Of a stretch of DNA of 64,000 nucleotides, positions 12,050-24,476 are shown one piece after another. Origin of the DNA: Thinopyrum elongatum (Eukaryota > Streptophyta > Magnoliopsida > Poales > Poaceae); the NCBI GenBank assembly GCA_011799875.1, contig CM022300.1:167665837-167729836 (forward strand), given 5' to 3'. The notes under the pieces are model-generated. The model was not told the DNA's origin. It saw nothing but the letters and a program-made list of their open reading frames with translations, and did no database searches. The position numbers and the translations under genes are program-made. The stretch's first letter is position 1. Every line of letters starts with the position of its first letter.

Positions 12050-13153
12050 TAGCTTTTTTTGACTATAAACAGTAGGACAAAACCCCACTGCAAAAAGCAA
12101 AAGAACAGTGTGCTTACATGGCTTGAGAAGAGCTCATCTAGATAAAACTAAACAAAAAGAAAGAAAGAAAAATAAAAGAATAAAAGAAAAGAAAATACAG
12201 GCTAAAATACAATAATTACAAAGGAAGATTGTCTAGCCAGGAGGAGAACTCCCTAGCATAGCTCTTTTTTATCCTGTATTTGAGAAGATGAAGTTTCTCT
12301 TTGTATATATCTTTCCATCTCTGAATGTTGGGCGATATTTTGAAAGATGAGATTGTTTCTGGTGATCCAGATGGCCCAGGAAGCCAATATGATTATTTCC
12401 ATAAAGAAGGGCACATGTAGTTTCTGTTTGAGATCAGCAAAGGCTTCCAGGACTGAAACATTGGTTTTCGTAGTAGAGCAGACTAAATCCTAACATTGTG
12501 AAGCAAATGGGCAAGTCCAGAAAAGGTGCTGCAGTGTTTCTTCCCGTGGGCAATTGTGAATGGCACAGTTGTAATTGTCCAAATGTAATTGGCCTGTCAT
12601 GCAAAATTCTCCAAAAGAACACCTTGTGCTTTGGCTGGCAAGAACTACTCCAAATCCATTGAAATTGTTATGGCACCACTTTAACTCCCATCATGATTCT
12701 ATATGCCTTGGCTAATAAAAATCATTCATTGCCCCAGATATAGCTCCAAGTATCAGTGAATTCAGATGTTCTTAATGTGGCACAGATTTCCTCCATAGTT
12801 TCAAATTCTTCAAATGCTTGGACTGACAGTGGCAGATGAAAGAGATCCTCAAGGTATTAAAGTTGCATGACTGTATGCACAGAAGTTTCCTTTTAACAAA
12901 AGAATTGAGGTGTGGAAACATATTTTGCAAACATGCAGAATGCCAAAGATCAGACCAAAAATACAAACTTTTTTCATCACCCACATTGCATCTGGCCATG
13001 GACTTATAGTGTTCAATGAGCTTGAGGTTGGCTTTCCACCAAAAAGATCCCATCCAGCTGTTGCCAGGTAGTGATCCATTACTATAGTATGATTCCCAAA
13101 TTAAATTTACCCATGGAATATTGTGTCTGTAGTAAAATTTGTGTAGATTCTTG
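12050..13153 (-). pseudogene. 3' part of a LINE: post-RT region and zf-RVT domain
   Basis: The minus strand encodes the C-terminal part of a plant non-LTR retrotransposon ORF2. 13153 down to 12770 reads FKLKNLHKFYY..., then WKANLKLIEHYKSMARCNVGD and SLYFWSDLWH, the usual text after the reverse transcriptase. 12770 down to about 12475 reads TDTWSYIWG, WIWSSSCQPKHKVFFWRILHD and a zinc-binding NYNCAIHNCPREE...HLFWTCPFA (zf-RVT). Stops and frame changes show it is dead. The 3' end is placed near a short A-run seen as ctttttttg at 12052, which is uncertain. Reverse transcriptase itself is missing. It probably belongs with the LINE 5' fragment at 24477-26745. Confidence 0.75.
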
Positions 13154-13951
13154 AGTTTAAATGAGGCCGGAACAACAGACAACAATTCCGAAAAATCCCC
13201 ATGTGCATATTTTGGATTTGGTACTGTTCTGCCCTATACACAATTTTAGAGTTGTTAAACATGCAAAGTAATGCCACCATGTTAATCTACGCAATTTTCT
13301 ACCCCATTTACATATAAAGTTTATTTAATTCGGAGCTACGGTTATTTAGTTATGAAATAAACTATTTTAGCATGTCATTTATGAGAATTAAGTGCAAACA
13401 GCAAGTTTAAACATTTTAACATGGATGAATGTTGCATATTATGAAAGTACATGAAAATCTGAGCATTTTACATATATAAAACATTTTAATCTGATGCACG
13501 GTTTGTGAATTATTAATGCATGAACATGGAGGGTTTTTCTGCAAAACTATTTTCTCTGGATTAATAGCTAAATTCACAGAACTGGGAAAAAACATGATAC
13601 GGGCCGCATATGTTCTCACCATGGGCCTTGCCCAGTTGGGAAGCAGTGGCCGTGGGCTGGTTGGAGGCGCGCTGGCCCAGGCGAGGCCGGCAGCAGGCCG
13701 CGTGCTGGGGAGGAGGCTGGTTGCAGCTGGTGACGCGGGGCGCACGCGGAAGGTTGAAGCGGTCAACGTGCGCAGGCGGGAGCGCGCTCGATGCAGAGAC
13801 GATGCAGCGGCTGCTGCTCATTGCAGGGGAAGTAGAGGCCGGCGACGGTGGACTTGGCGAAAGGCGGCGCAACGGGAAGCAGGGAAGGCCGAGGCGCCAT
13901 GGTAGGGGAACGGCAGCAGTGACGGAACTTGGGGCGCCGGCGGCGGGGACG
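13154..13951 (-). repeat. Truncated 3' LTR
   Basis: Matches 22717-23514 along its whole length, including tttaaatgaggcc at one edge and ggggcgccggcggcgggg at the other, with scattered substitutions. Both LTR ends are missing. It joins LINE sequence at 13153 and element interior at 13952. The reading frames across it on both strands are by-products of GC-rich LTR sequence. Confidence 0.8.
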
Positions 13952-15685
13952 AGATGATGGTTCGAAGAGAGCAACATCACCATGCCTCCGGATCAAAAGA
14001 ATGGAAGCTATATCATTAGAAAGAAAAGAACGAAGGAGAAAATGACAAGTCCTACCACAATTGAATTTGAAAAGCATTTTACAAAGAAGGATTGAACGGA
14101 GTTGTTGGAAAATCACCAATGAAAAGAATAAACTTGTTGTGGGCTTATGGAAAACATCTCAAAACTTGAGGTGAGATTCTGCCACTACCAAATGATTTAT
14201 TAGTTGACAGGAATGAAGAGATGCAAAACTCCACTTCAAACGATAAGGGAGAATGGATTGCACTTCGAAATGCAAGAAGAAGAATACTTGAGCTCCTCCA
14301 ACAAGAATCTTAATGAACACTCCGAGAATGAATTAAATTCTTAATGAACCACCACGAAGGACCTCTTGGAAGAACTCCGGAAAAGAAAAGATGAACAACT
14401 TAGAACCGAGAAATTGATATCGTGAACAAACTCCGGAAGAAGGGATTAAACACTTGGATGAAACAAGAATAAGAATTATGTTATGCGCATCCTTCACCAA
14501 GTTAAATTGATGAAAAGCAATAGGTATGCATGCTACTTATTCTTCTTGCAAGGATTGAGGAGAGATATAGCGCAAACTTGGGAAAAACTTGAACAAACCA
14601 TCGGTAGGATTTGGAAAGAACGAATTAATTGATACGAGAACAAAGGAAGAGGAATTTTGAACGAACCGCCGTAAGAAGATAAAAACAAACGAAGAAAAGA
14701 TAACGAAACACCGGGAAGAATTAGAAAACGGACGAAGATACTTGAGTGAATTTAGATACAAGAGAATGAAGAGATGACAAGCTGACTAGAGAATACTTGA
14801 ACGATGCACCGGTAAGATTTGGAGAACGAGAGCTGAAAGCTGAGAATGAAAATCATTCTGAGATGATTGCCTCCGGAGAATCAAAACGAAAAGACTCCTG
14901 AAATACTTCAGATGGGTAAGAAAAGAATTATCATAATCGAAAACAATTATGAGGATGGCCTGAAGCTAGAACCATGAATCTTCAAGAGAACGGACCAAGA
15001 TTTAGGAAAAAAATCTTCGGTCTTCAAATGTTGAGAATGAAGACGAGGAACACCACCAAAATTGTTGAGACACTTTGGAAGAATGAAAAGAGGAAAGGTT
15101 GAGCCAAAGATGAAAATAATTTGGAAGCAATCTTGAAGGAGGCATCTGACTGATGAAAATTTATTCTTACGTCAAACTTTGAAAAGAATTTGAGAATCAC
15201 TTCGGAAAAATTAGAAGAGTCAGGTAAGATCCTGGGAAAAAACCTATGGGTTATGGGCCCACTCAAAAGAAAACACCGTTGAACGATTTTCAAAGAGATA
15301 TTGCACCGGTTGAATTAAATGGATTGAATGAGATAACAACCTCAAAATAGCTTGAACGGATCTAAAATGGAACATGAATCTTCTGAGATATCTTCAGCAC
15401 TCCGGATGTGAATAGAGAGAGGTGCATGATTAAGAGGTGTACCAGCATGGGGAAGCATTTGAAACGAGGAAAGGGATATGATCAACACCAAAAGCTTGAA
15501 TTGAATCCACCGGAAAAGCTTATGAGAATGAAGAATGATGAACTTGAAACTGCTGACCATCTTCATGAGAGTCACCGAGTTAGAACATTGAAGGAAAAGA
15601 ATGAAGAGACTTCACATCAATAAGATGGATACTTGATTAAGATATTTGAATCCTTGAAGAAAAGGGTGGGATCGTGGGAAAACAA
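13952..15685 (-). other. Non-coding interior of the minus-strand element, distal part
   Basis: AG-rich on the plus strand (TC-rich in element orientation), with repeated gaagaa-, ccggaa- and gagaatgaa-like words. No long ORF or domain is found on either strand. It continues into 19757-20704 once the solo LTR and one TSD copy are removed. Confidence 0.65.
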
Positions 15686-18600
15686 TGTCACACCCTAGCT
15701 AGTTCAGGCATTAGAGTGTTGCATCATGTTTAAGCTTTTCCGAAAACCTGAAATGGGGATGATAGAACCCCCAGCACCCCCTGGAAACAACTAGGGTTTA
15801 CTAAAATCTTTTTCAATGAACCTGAAATGCCCTTCTAAAATGTCCATCATTTTTGTCTTTGGTTAGAACCTCTGCCAAAACTGGTTCACATTTTTCTAGG
15901 TCATCATAAGGTCATTGAATTAAATCATATGTAACTTGCATTTGGGCATTTAAATGCTAGTAAATATTTTAAATGTCCAAATAATCCCAAACTGAAATGT
16001 TCCATGTTGGATATACTCTATACAGTGGGCATGAGCAGTTTGGTGATTTTTGAAAGTGCCTAGGTATTTTTAAAAAGCCACAAACTTGCAGAAATAAGAA
16101 AACAGAAATAAAAAAAGGGAAAATAAACTTACCTGGCAAAGTCACCAGCCGGCCCACCTGGCGGCCCAGCACTGTGCTGGCCCATGCCAGCCAGCTGCTT
16201 CGTCCCCGCCAGGCAGGCAGGGAGGTGACGCCGGCGTGCGCGAGCCCGCCACGGCGCCAGCTGCTTGCCGCTCGAGCCGCTGGACGCCTGGACGTCCTCC
16301 ACGTCGTCGCCTCGACCCCCTCGACACCTCATTCTCCCCCCTGCGCCTCTCTCTCGCTCTCTCCCCACCATGGCCGACGCAGCCGCAGCCGCGCCACCGT
16401 GAAACCCGCGTCCACAGTCGTCCCCGAGCCGCGCTGCCATGTCCATGAGCTCCGTCGTCGTCCTCTCCATCGAGCAGACCGAGCCCCGAGCGCTCGTTCG
16501 CTTCGGAACCACCGCAACAGCCTCGCCCGACCTCGCCGTCGCCGGAGATCCCTTTCGCCGTCACCACCGCAGCAGCTCGTCCCCGACCTCGCCGACTGCT
16601 CCGTCGTGACCGCCGTGAGCTCAGCTACCTCCCCATCTTTTCCGTTCTCGCTCTCGAGCCCTGCATCGACTGCACCGAGCTCGGCCGCACCCGCCGCCGC
16701 CTCAGCACGTCGCCGTCGTGGCCACAGCCACGTTGGCTCGATTCCGAGCACGCCATCGTCTTCACCGCATCCCCAGGAGCCCGCAGCACCACTCCACGCA
16801 CCTCGCCGTGCCCCCTAGCGACGAGCCCGAGCTCGCCCGAACTCCGGCAGTCGCACAGCTCGTCGTCGGCGTCGTTTCCGGCCACCCCAGCTCCACCCAC
16901 TGCCACCACTCGACGCGGCTCACTCCCCGCTTCACGTAGATGTGCTCCGCCGTTGTTTTGGTCGTCGGAGGACGAAACCCGCACCGCCCCGCCGCGTCTG
17001 GCCTTGCCGGCGGCTAAACGTCGGCGAGTCAGCCCAGTTTGACCAGGGATTTGACCCCCCCTGGGTCACTGACGTGTGGGCCCAGGGCCTTAACTAATCT
17101 GGTTTAGGGTTAGATTAGTACTAATTAACTTAGGTTAGTTAGTTAGACACTGACATGTGGGCCCCAGCGTCAGGTTTGACCTGGACCGGCCCCGTTGACT
17201 GCTGACGTCACCCTGACGCAATGCTGACGCAATAAGTATTTTCTGGATTTATTTTAATCAGGAAATTCCAGAAAATACCAAAAACTTCAAAAATTCATAG
17301 TAATTCAACCGTAGCTCCAAATCAAACAAATTATATATGAATTTGGATCAGAAAAATCCAATCTTTCCATCTGTACTGGTTTCATGCATGTCAGAACACT
17401 TTAACCTTGCTGATTAGATGAAACAAGTTATTGCACTAATATGACCTCTTATTTTGGGTTTGCATTTGAATCCTTGACTCAAATGAACTCAAACCAACCT
17501 GTTCTAAGATGCATTAGCCAAAACACACTCATTTTGCCATGTCATAGCATGCATTATATTGTTGCATATTGCCATGTGATGATTGTGTTTCGATGTGTTC
17601 TTCGTGGTAGGTTCTGCCTCCGAGGATATTCACGAGTATCCAACTGAAGGGCAGTATTCCACTACCACTCTGTCAGGCAAGCAACCCCATTGATCATTTC
17701 GATACAAACCCATCTTCTCGCTTCTGCTCTCGTTTACTGCATTAAAACAACGCGTTTCAAACTGCTGTGTGTTGCGGTAGTTGAACCCATATCCTCTGCA
17801 TGACCTGTCATTGCCACAGTAACTAGATGAAACCCACTAGCATGTGTAGGAGTTGATTGAGCCATGTCTGTGTTTCCTACCATGCTATGCCTGCTATGCT
17901 TAGAGTTGTGTCAGGTCTGGCTCATCAGGGTGATGAACTAGAGTGAATGGTTGTGTCGGTAATGAGGGTGAAGTGTTGAACATGTTTTGGTAAAGGTATC
18001 GATGAGAGGCCATGTAGGAGTACATGGTGGGTTGTTTCATTGAGGCCGTCCTTAAGAACTGAGATATGTATGCGTGATTTAAGATTCAGCTACTACCACA
18101 CATTGGGATCCTTAATTGACTCTCTCGACTTATTAATCACCCCGTCCTCTATCCAGGAGTTGCAAGTAGTTTCTGGTGTTTGTAGTTGCTGGAGGCCGTG
18201 CGCAGCGCTGACCTTAGGGGTGGGCTGTGATGCGGTAGGCACGTGGCACGGTGTACCGGGTCGCCCGTTTGGTATCTCGGGAACCCTGCACACATCGTTT
18301 GGGGCCGTTGAGGACACCCCGGCCGGATTTCCTTGCGGATGGAACCCGAATAGGCGATAAACCTGGACTAGAGACTCGTGTGTTTAGTTAGGTCGTGGTC
18401 TACACCCACGTCGGCTTTCGCTTGAAGTCTGCCGAGCACATGTCGTGTGCAGACGCTAAGTGGTGGAAACATGTGTGAAGAAGTACACCCCTGCAGGGTA
18501 TAAAACTATTCGAATAGCCGCGTCCACGGTAAAGGACTACTTGGTCACTTATGCAGTTCATAGACAAGTTAATGGTTACTACTAAAAGACTCAAGATAAG

Positions 18601-19756
18601 TGTGAGTACCGCGGATGGCCCTCTCGTAGGATTACGAGGGAGGATCCACGGTGGAGTATTGTGATGGTGTTTAGTGGACTCGTGTGCGAAAACTAATTTC
18701 TCAAGTGGTGTCTCGTAGGATAGTGTAGCCAAGAGTCAAAGCTGGCTTGCTGCAATAACTCCACCACCCTTCTTGAGGATGTGCATATATATTAGGATCT
18801 GTTGTAAGACTTGCTGAGTACCTTTGTACTCATGTTGCTTTAATAATTGTTGCAGACGAGAACACCGCCCCCTTCGATGGGTTCTATGTAGATCTCGACG
18901 TTGACGAGTGACTTGCCACCCAGGTGGTGACCTGAGCTTGTGAAGGGCCTATGTAGATAGACAGGCTTCGTCAAGCCTTCTTTCTTTCTAGTGTCTGTAC
19001 TCAGACTAGTTGCTTCCGCATGTGCTTGTATGTTTGTATGACTTGAGTGTCGGGTCGTGTGACCCCTATCTGTATGAACATGTTATGTATGGCTCCCCGG
19101 AGCCTTTAAATAAAGTACTTTGAGTTGTAGAGTTTTGTTGTGATGCCATGTTGTATTTACACATATCGAGCATATTGTGTGTATGATTGAAATGCTTGCT
19201 ATGTGTGGGATCCGACTATCTAGTTGTTTATCCTTGGCAGCCTCTCTTATGGGGAAATGTAGTCTGGTGTCTCCACAGAGCCTTGGTAGTCCGCTACAGC
19301 CCGGTTTACCGGAGTCCTGCTAGCCCAGCACTGCTGCTCCGGAACACTTAGACTGGCCGGCATGTGTTTCACTTCGTTCCTGTGTCTGTCCCTTCGGGGA
19401 AATGTCACGCGGTGATATCCGGAGTCCTGCCTAGCCTGCTACAGCCCGGTTTCCCAGAGTCCTGCTAGCCCAGTGCTACAGCCCGGATTCACACGCTGCT
19501 GACCGACATGCTCGATGTTGATTCATGTATGCCTGTCCCCGTAAGTTAGCGCCGCTTTGGGTTCACGACTAGCCATGTCGACCCGGGTTCTCTGTCATAT
19601 GGATGCTAGCAACACTATCATATACGTGAGCCAAAAGGCGCAAACGGTCCCGGGCCATGGTAAGGCGACACCCGTGGGAATACCGTGCGTGAGTCCGTAA
19701 AGTGATATGAGGTGTTACAGGCTAGATCGGTGTGACTTAGAATCGGGGTCCTGACA
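15686..19756 (+). mobile_element. Solo LTR, 4.07 kb
   Basis: Starts tgtcacaccctagc and ends ggggtcctgaca (TG...CA). It is flanked by a perfect 5-bp TSD, aacaa, at 15681-15685 and 19757-19761. No PBS follows it and no second LTR is present, so it is the product of recombination between the two LTRs of a Gypsy-like element that had inserted into the interior of the minus-strand element. The GC-rich block 16140-16990 gives long frames on both strands with Arg/Pro/Ser-rich content; these are not genes. Confidence 0.9.
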
Positions 19757-20704
19757 AACAAAGGCAACTTGGGGCGGATGAAACGGACAATCCTCAGGCT
19801 TCTCAACGGCGCCCGTATGGAATAACTTGAAGAGAAGCACACCGGTTGAAAAGGATTGACATGACAATCTTGATGATCAAGAAGGATTAGCACTCCCATA
19901 GAAATATGAGAACACCGCTTAGGAAAAGGTATGGAATCCACACTTGACATTGAAGCAACTCGAATACCACAACTCAAAACAAAACAAAGGATTGGGCTTG
20001 CACAATAAGCCGGAAACAAATACATAACTCCCCATGCATTTGTTGGAAGGATAATTCTAGGTAACTACTTGAATTCCCACCTATGAACTCCCAAAATTCT
20101 CAGTTATGCAATCTGGTACAACAAGTACAAGGAGCAAAATATCATCACACAACTCCTAGCAGAATTCTACGCTCCAAATGTACTGCCTCCATCAACACAT
20201 AACCAAGAACCTCGGAAATTGTGTACCTCAGACCTTCGAAAAACATCCGATATACTAGCTGTGGCAATACATCTGATCGCTCTCCCCAGTACTGGGTGGC
20301 GCCAAACTACTCTCACCACGAAGAGTATAGAAGCGTTTTCGATGTCGGCGTCCTCTGGTATTCCGGAACTGAAACGATAAGCACTGTGACGAAAACACCT
20401 TGGAGCTCAACTCCCTGGGACACTGCCACAACCCCTAAATGTCAGGAGGCACCAAGAACAGAGCTCCCGTCAGAATGATATCAGACCGATTACATAATAC
20501 CCGCGTGATCCTAAAAGAAATTTGAGTGAAAAAGGAGAGTAATGGAAACAAAAACACCTATGTCACGATTCCTCACCAGAGCGACGAAGGGGATGTGGAG
20601 TAAAAAGAATTCCTACTCTCCGATATAACTAGACTCAAAATAGTTTTTTCTAGACTCAACAACGGCAACGGTTCGATCAATCAAGGGGCTCCTGCGGTCG
20701 GTAA
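19757..20704 (-). other. Non-coding interior of the minus-strand element, PBS-proximal part
   Basis: On the minus strand this follows the PBS as the leader of the element. It holds no convincing ORF; the longest frames are short and without domain content. It joins 13952-15685 once the solo LTR is removed. Confidence 0.6.
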
Positions 20705-20717
20705 GGCTCTGATACCA
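20705..20717 (-). other. Primer-binding site (initiator tRNA-Met type)
   Basis: Minus-strand tggtatcagagcc, complementary to the 3' end of initiator tRNA-Met, lies three bases after the LTR end. It fixes the element's orientation. Confidence 0.85.
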
Positions 20718-21013
20718 ACTTGTAGCGCCCAAGATGCGATTCTATCCCAATCACGTGATGAACTCATGATTGGGGCACAACCGCATTTCGAGCGCATAGC
20801 AAGGTGAATATCATTACAACATACCATGTACTGAATAGATGAGAATACAAGATAAAGGCTTACACTCGCCACAAGCTACAACATGAATACATTAATACAT
20901 AGCAATCATCATACAGAAGAGCAGGATCCGACTACGGATGAAATCAAACGAAAAAGAAGAATGACATCCACCCTGCTAATCCCAGGCTCCCGACCCGGAA
21001 CCTATCCCTTGAT

Positions 21014-21036
21014 AGAAGAAGAAGAAGAAGAAGAAG
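21014..21036. repeat. (GAA)n microsatellite
   Basis: About seven tandem GAA/AAG triplets inside the LTR. Confidence 0.85.
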
Positions 21037-24000
21037 CAGAAGTACTCCAAAACAAGCAAGCATCGCTCTCGCGTCAGATCATCACATTACCTGTACCTGC
21101 AACTGTTGTTGTAGTAATCTTTGAGCCACGAGGACTCAGCAATCCCATTACCATGGGTATCAAGACTAGCAAAGCTTAATGGGTATGGAAGGGATAAGTG
21201 GTGAGGTTGCAGCAAGCACTAAGCATTGTATGGTGGCAAACTTACGAGTACAAGAATAAGAAGAGTAACTACGCATAACGGTCGCAAACTAGTAATGATC
21301 AAGAAGTGATCCTGAACTACTTACGAGTCAAACATAACCCCACCGTGTTCTCTTCCCAAACTCCCTCGAAAAGAGACGATCACGGTTATGCACACGGTTG
21401 GTGTATTTTATTCAGATCTGGTGTCAAGTTCTCTACAACCGGATATTATAAATATCCAATCTGCCACATAACCGCGGGCACGGCTCTCGAAAAGATTTAA
21501 CCCTATAGGGGTGCTCCAAGTGGTCCATTATAAATTCCACGCGCATCCGATGGAACATCCTCACACCATGAAGAACACGATGCTTACGATAAGGAATTCC
21601 GGTGGACCTGCCTCTCGACAAAGGTAAAAACTAATCCAGCAAGACCTCCCGACGTGTCGACGATCCCGATAGGAGCCACGTATCTCGTTCTCAGGACACG
21701 GTGGATGAACACTACGTATGACAGCCAAAAACCTGAGTTGCCCCAGGTGGCGCCGCAAGTGGCTCTAGTTTGTACCAACACTCATGAGGAGTACTGGCCC
21801 GGGGTTGTTGATTAATTATCCTCGGGGTCCGGAAAGTCCCTATGCAAATTTTAGTTGTTATTAGGCAAATGGTAAAACCAAAGTTGGGCCTTGCTGGAGG
21901 AGTTTTAGCCTAAGCGAATGGTCAGGGGGTCGCCATATACCCACATGTGTTAGGAGCGCTCGTCAAGGAACATAACACCGGTATGACGGAAACTAGGGCG
22001 GCAAGAGTGGAACAAAATACCAAGCAAAAGGCTAAGCCTTTCACCCTTTACCAAATATATAGATGCATTAATTAAATAAGAGATATTGTGATATCCCATG
22101 ATATCCATGTCCCAAACATGGAACAACCTGCAACTAGCAACGCTATAAGAGGGGCTGAGCAAAGCGGTAACATAGCCAAACAACGGTTTGCTGGGATGGT
22201 GGAAAGGTTAGAGGCTTATCATGGCAATTTGGGAGGCTTGACAAACAAGTGGTAGGTAGCGCGACATAGCGATAGCATCGAGACAACTAGCAAAGCAAAG
22301 ATAGTAGTGATATCCAGGTAATGGTCATCTTGCCTGAAATCCCGCTAGGAAGAAGACCGAATCCATGAAGTAGCCGAACCAACGTAGCCGAACGAATCCT
22401 CACAATCGCAACGTAACCGAAACTATCGAGAAGAAGCAACACCGGAAAGAAGCAAACAACATGGTAAATACACATATCATAACCATGGCATGATGCGCAA
22501 CCAAGTATGATGCATGTCCGGTTTAATGAGTCATGGCATGGCAAAGTGCAACAAACAATACTACAAATTAAGTGGAGCTCAATATGCAACGAGTTGCATA
22601 TCGACGAAACCCCACATTCCAAATATTTAGTTCGCTCCTGTTTATGCTACTCATCAAAATTAAATTTTGGTTAATATGGCAAGAGGTGAAGCATAATAAA
22701 ACTACCTATCTAGGCAAGTTTAAATGAGGCCAGAACAACAAACAACAATTCCAGAAAATCCCCATGTGCATATTTTGGATTTGGTACTGTTCTGCCCTAT
22801 ACACAATTTTAGAGTTGTTAAACATTCAAAGTAATGCCACCATGTTAATCTATGCAGTTTTCTACCCCATTTACATATAAAGTTTATTTAATTCGGAGCT
22901 ACGGTTATTTAGTTATGAAATAAACTATTTTAGCATGTCATTTATGAGAATTAAATGTAAACAGCAAGTTTAAACACTTTAACATGGATGAATGTTGCAT
23001 ATTATGAAAGTACATGAAAATCTGAGCATTTTACATATATATAACATTTTAATCCGATGCACAGTTTGTGAATTATTAATGCATGAACATGGAGGGTTTT
23101 TCTGAAAAACTATTTTCTCTCGATTAATAGCTAAATTCGCAGAACTGGGAAAAAACATGATACGAGCCGCATATATTCTCACCATGGGCCTTGCCCAGTT
23201 GGCAAGCAGTGGTCGTGGGCTGGCTGGAGGCGCGCTGGCCCAGGCGAGGCCGGCAGCAGGCCGCGTGCTGGGGAGGAGGCCGGTTGAGGCTGGCGACGCG
23301 GGGCCCACGCGGAAGGTTGAAGCGGTCAACGGGCGCAGGCGGGAGCGCACTCGATGCGGAGACGATGCAGCGGCTACTGCTCGTTGTAGGGGAAGCAGAG
23401 GCCGGCGACAGTGGACTTGGCGAAGGGCCGCGCGACGGGAAGCAGGGGAGGCCGAGGTGCCATGGCAGGGAAACGGTAGCGGCGACGGAACTTGGGGCGC
23501 CGGCGGCGGGGACGGGGCCCAGCCAGCGGGATCCGGCCAGGAACGGGCAAGGGCGACGGAGGCCAGCTGGATCTGGTGGTGGAGGTGAGGTCTCGACGAC
23601 AGCACGAAGGAGTAGGGGGCGCGACGCTGGTGACCTGCTGGTCGCCGTCGGTTGTAGAGTGGGCGGCGGGGTCCTTCGGTGGGGCGCCATGGCTGGCTGC
23701 GTCTGGTTCCTGCGATAAGAAGCAGAGGAGGGGAGTTGAGAGATGGGGACGGAAGAGGAGGAAACAGGAGGAAGAGGAGGGCCGCGACGTGACGTGAGGG
23801 AAGGCGTCGAGGTTGGAGACGAGCTCCAAATCCATGGCGGGGATGGTAGGCGCCGGGCAGAGGAGGAGCTCCTCTCCCGAGGGCTTGAGCGAGGTTGCAC
23901 TGGCTGCGGACGAGGATTTGGGTGGTGGCTGAAAACGAGGAGGGAGGAGGTTGGCTGCTGGCGGCGAACGCTGGTTGGGTAGGGATGGATCCCGAGCGGG

Positions 24001-24067
24001 ATTTGGTGGAGTGGCGGCGGCGGCTGGGAGGATGGGACAAGGTGCCTACATTCTAGGGTTGGACGTG

Positions 24068-24076
24068 ATATATATA
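24068..24076 (-). promoter_or_regulatory. TATA box of the minus-strand LTR
   Basis: Minus-strand tatatatat in the context gctatatatatcacgtcc, followed by a CT/CA-rich leader. This is the expected promoter position about 400 bp into the LTR. Confidence 0.55.
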
Positions 24077-24476
24077 GCAGAGGATCAAAGTGCGGTCTAA
24101 TTAAAGCCCTCCGATTTAGATCGGACGGTCGAGATAAATAGACTAGGACAGTCCAAATAAGAAACCGAAGATGTTTTAGGGATGTTTGGGGATGATCCGG
24201 ACCCATCGGTAACGACAGCTCGGTTCGGGTTCAGGTAAGTTTCGGACGCACACGCAAGGGGGGTCTGAGAGAGGTCGACAAAGACAAAGGGGCCTGACAA
24301 AAGGTCAACAGAGACAAAGAGAGAAGCGGCAACTACGAGCGGATGCAAGCTTTATGAAAACATGTGGATGCAACGCTCATGATGACATGATGAATGCAAC
24401 AAGCAAATAAAACACACGGCAACAACGAAATAATTGGAAGGCGCCTGGAGCGTCGGTCTCGGGCTGTCACACCAGC

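Larger units (their letters stand above)
13154..24471 (-). mobile_element. Decayed long-LTR retrotransposon, minus strand
   Basis: A full 5' LTR (20721-24471, read on the minus strand from TGTGACAGCCCGAG to GGGCGCTACA) is followed by a PBS (20705-20717) and a non-coding interior (20704-19757 and 15685-13952, split by a solo LTR). At the far end is a 798-bp stretch (13154-13951) that matches 22717-23514 inside the LTR with no net length change. That stretch is a 3' LTR lacking its first ~957 bp and its last ~2 kb. No gag or pol is visible, so it was a large non-autonomous element. It sits between two halves of a LINE. The 5-bp flank beyond the 5' LTR is ccagc (24472-24476); the matching copy is lost with the truncated end. 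Confidence 0.8.
20721..24471 (-). repeat. 5' LTR of the minus-strand element
   Basis: 3751 bp. In element orientation it begins tgtgacagcccgagaccg and ends gggcgctaca. It contains a TATA region, a GC-rich block (23150-24050) with spurious 350-residue frames, a (GAA)n tract at 21014-21036 and an AT-rich distal part. The middle 798 bp recur at 13154-13951. Confidence 0.85.

Noticed and set aside
16129..16984. Overlapping frames on both strands (up to 214 codons)
   Set aside because: They lie inside the solo LTR; low-complexity composition in several frames points to GC-rich non-coding sequence.
15686..19756. This LTR as the 3' LTR of the AG-rich interior to its left
   Set aside because: A perfect AACAA on both sides shows it is a separate insertion; the interior belongs to the minus-strand element with its PBS at 20705-20717.
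22979..24206. Two overlapping minus-strand frames of 353 and 360 codons
   Set aside because: They lie in the GC-rich part of an LTR, partly recur at 13416-13983, are Pro/Ser/Arg-rich in two frames at once and contain no domain.
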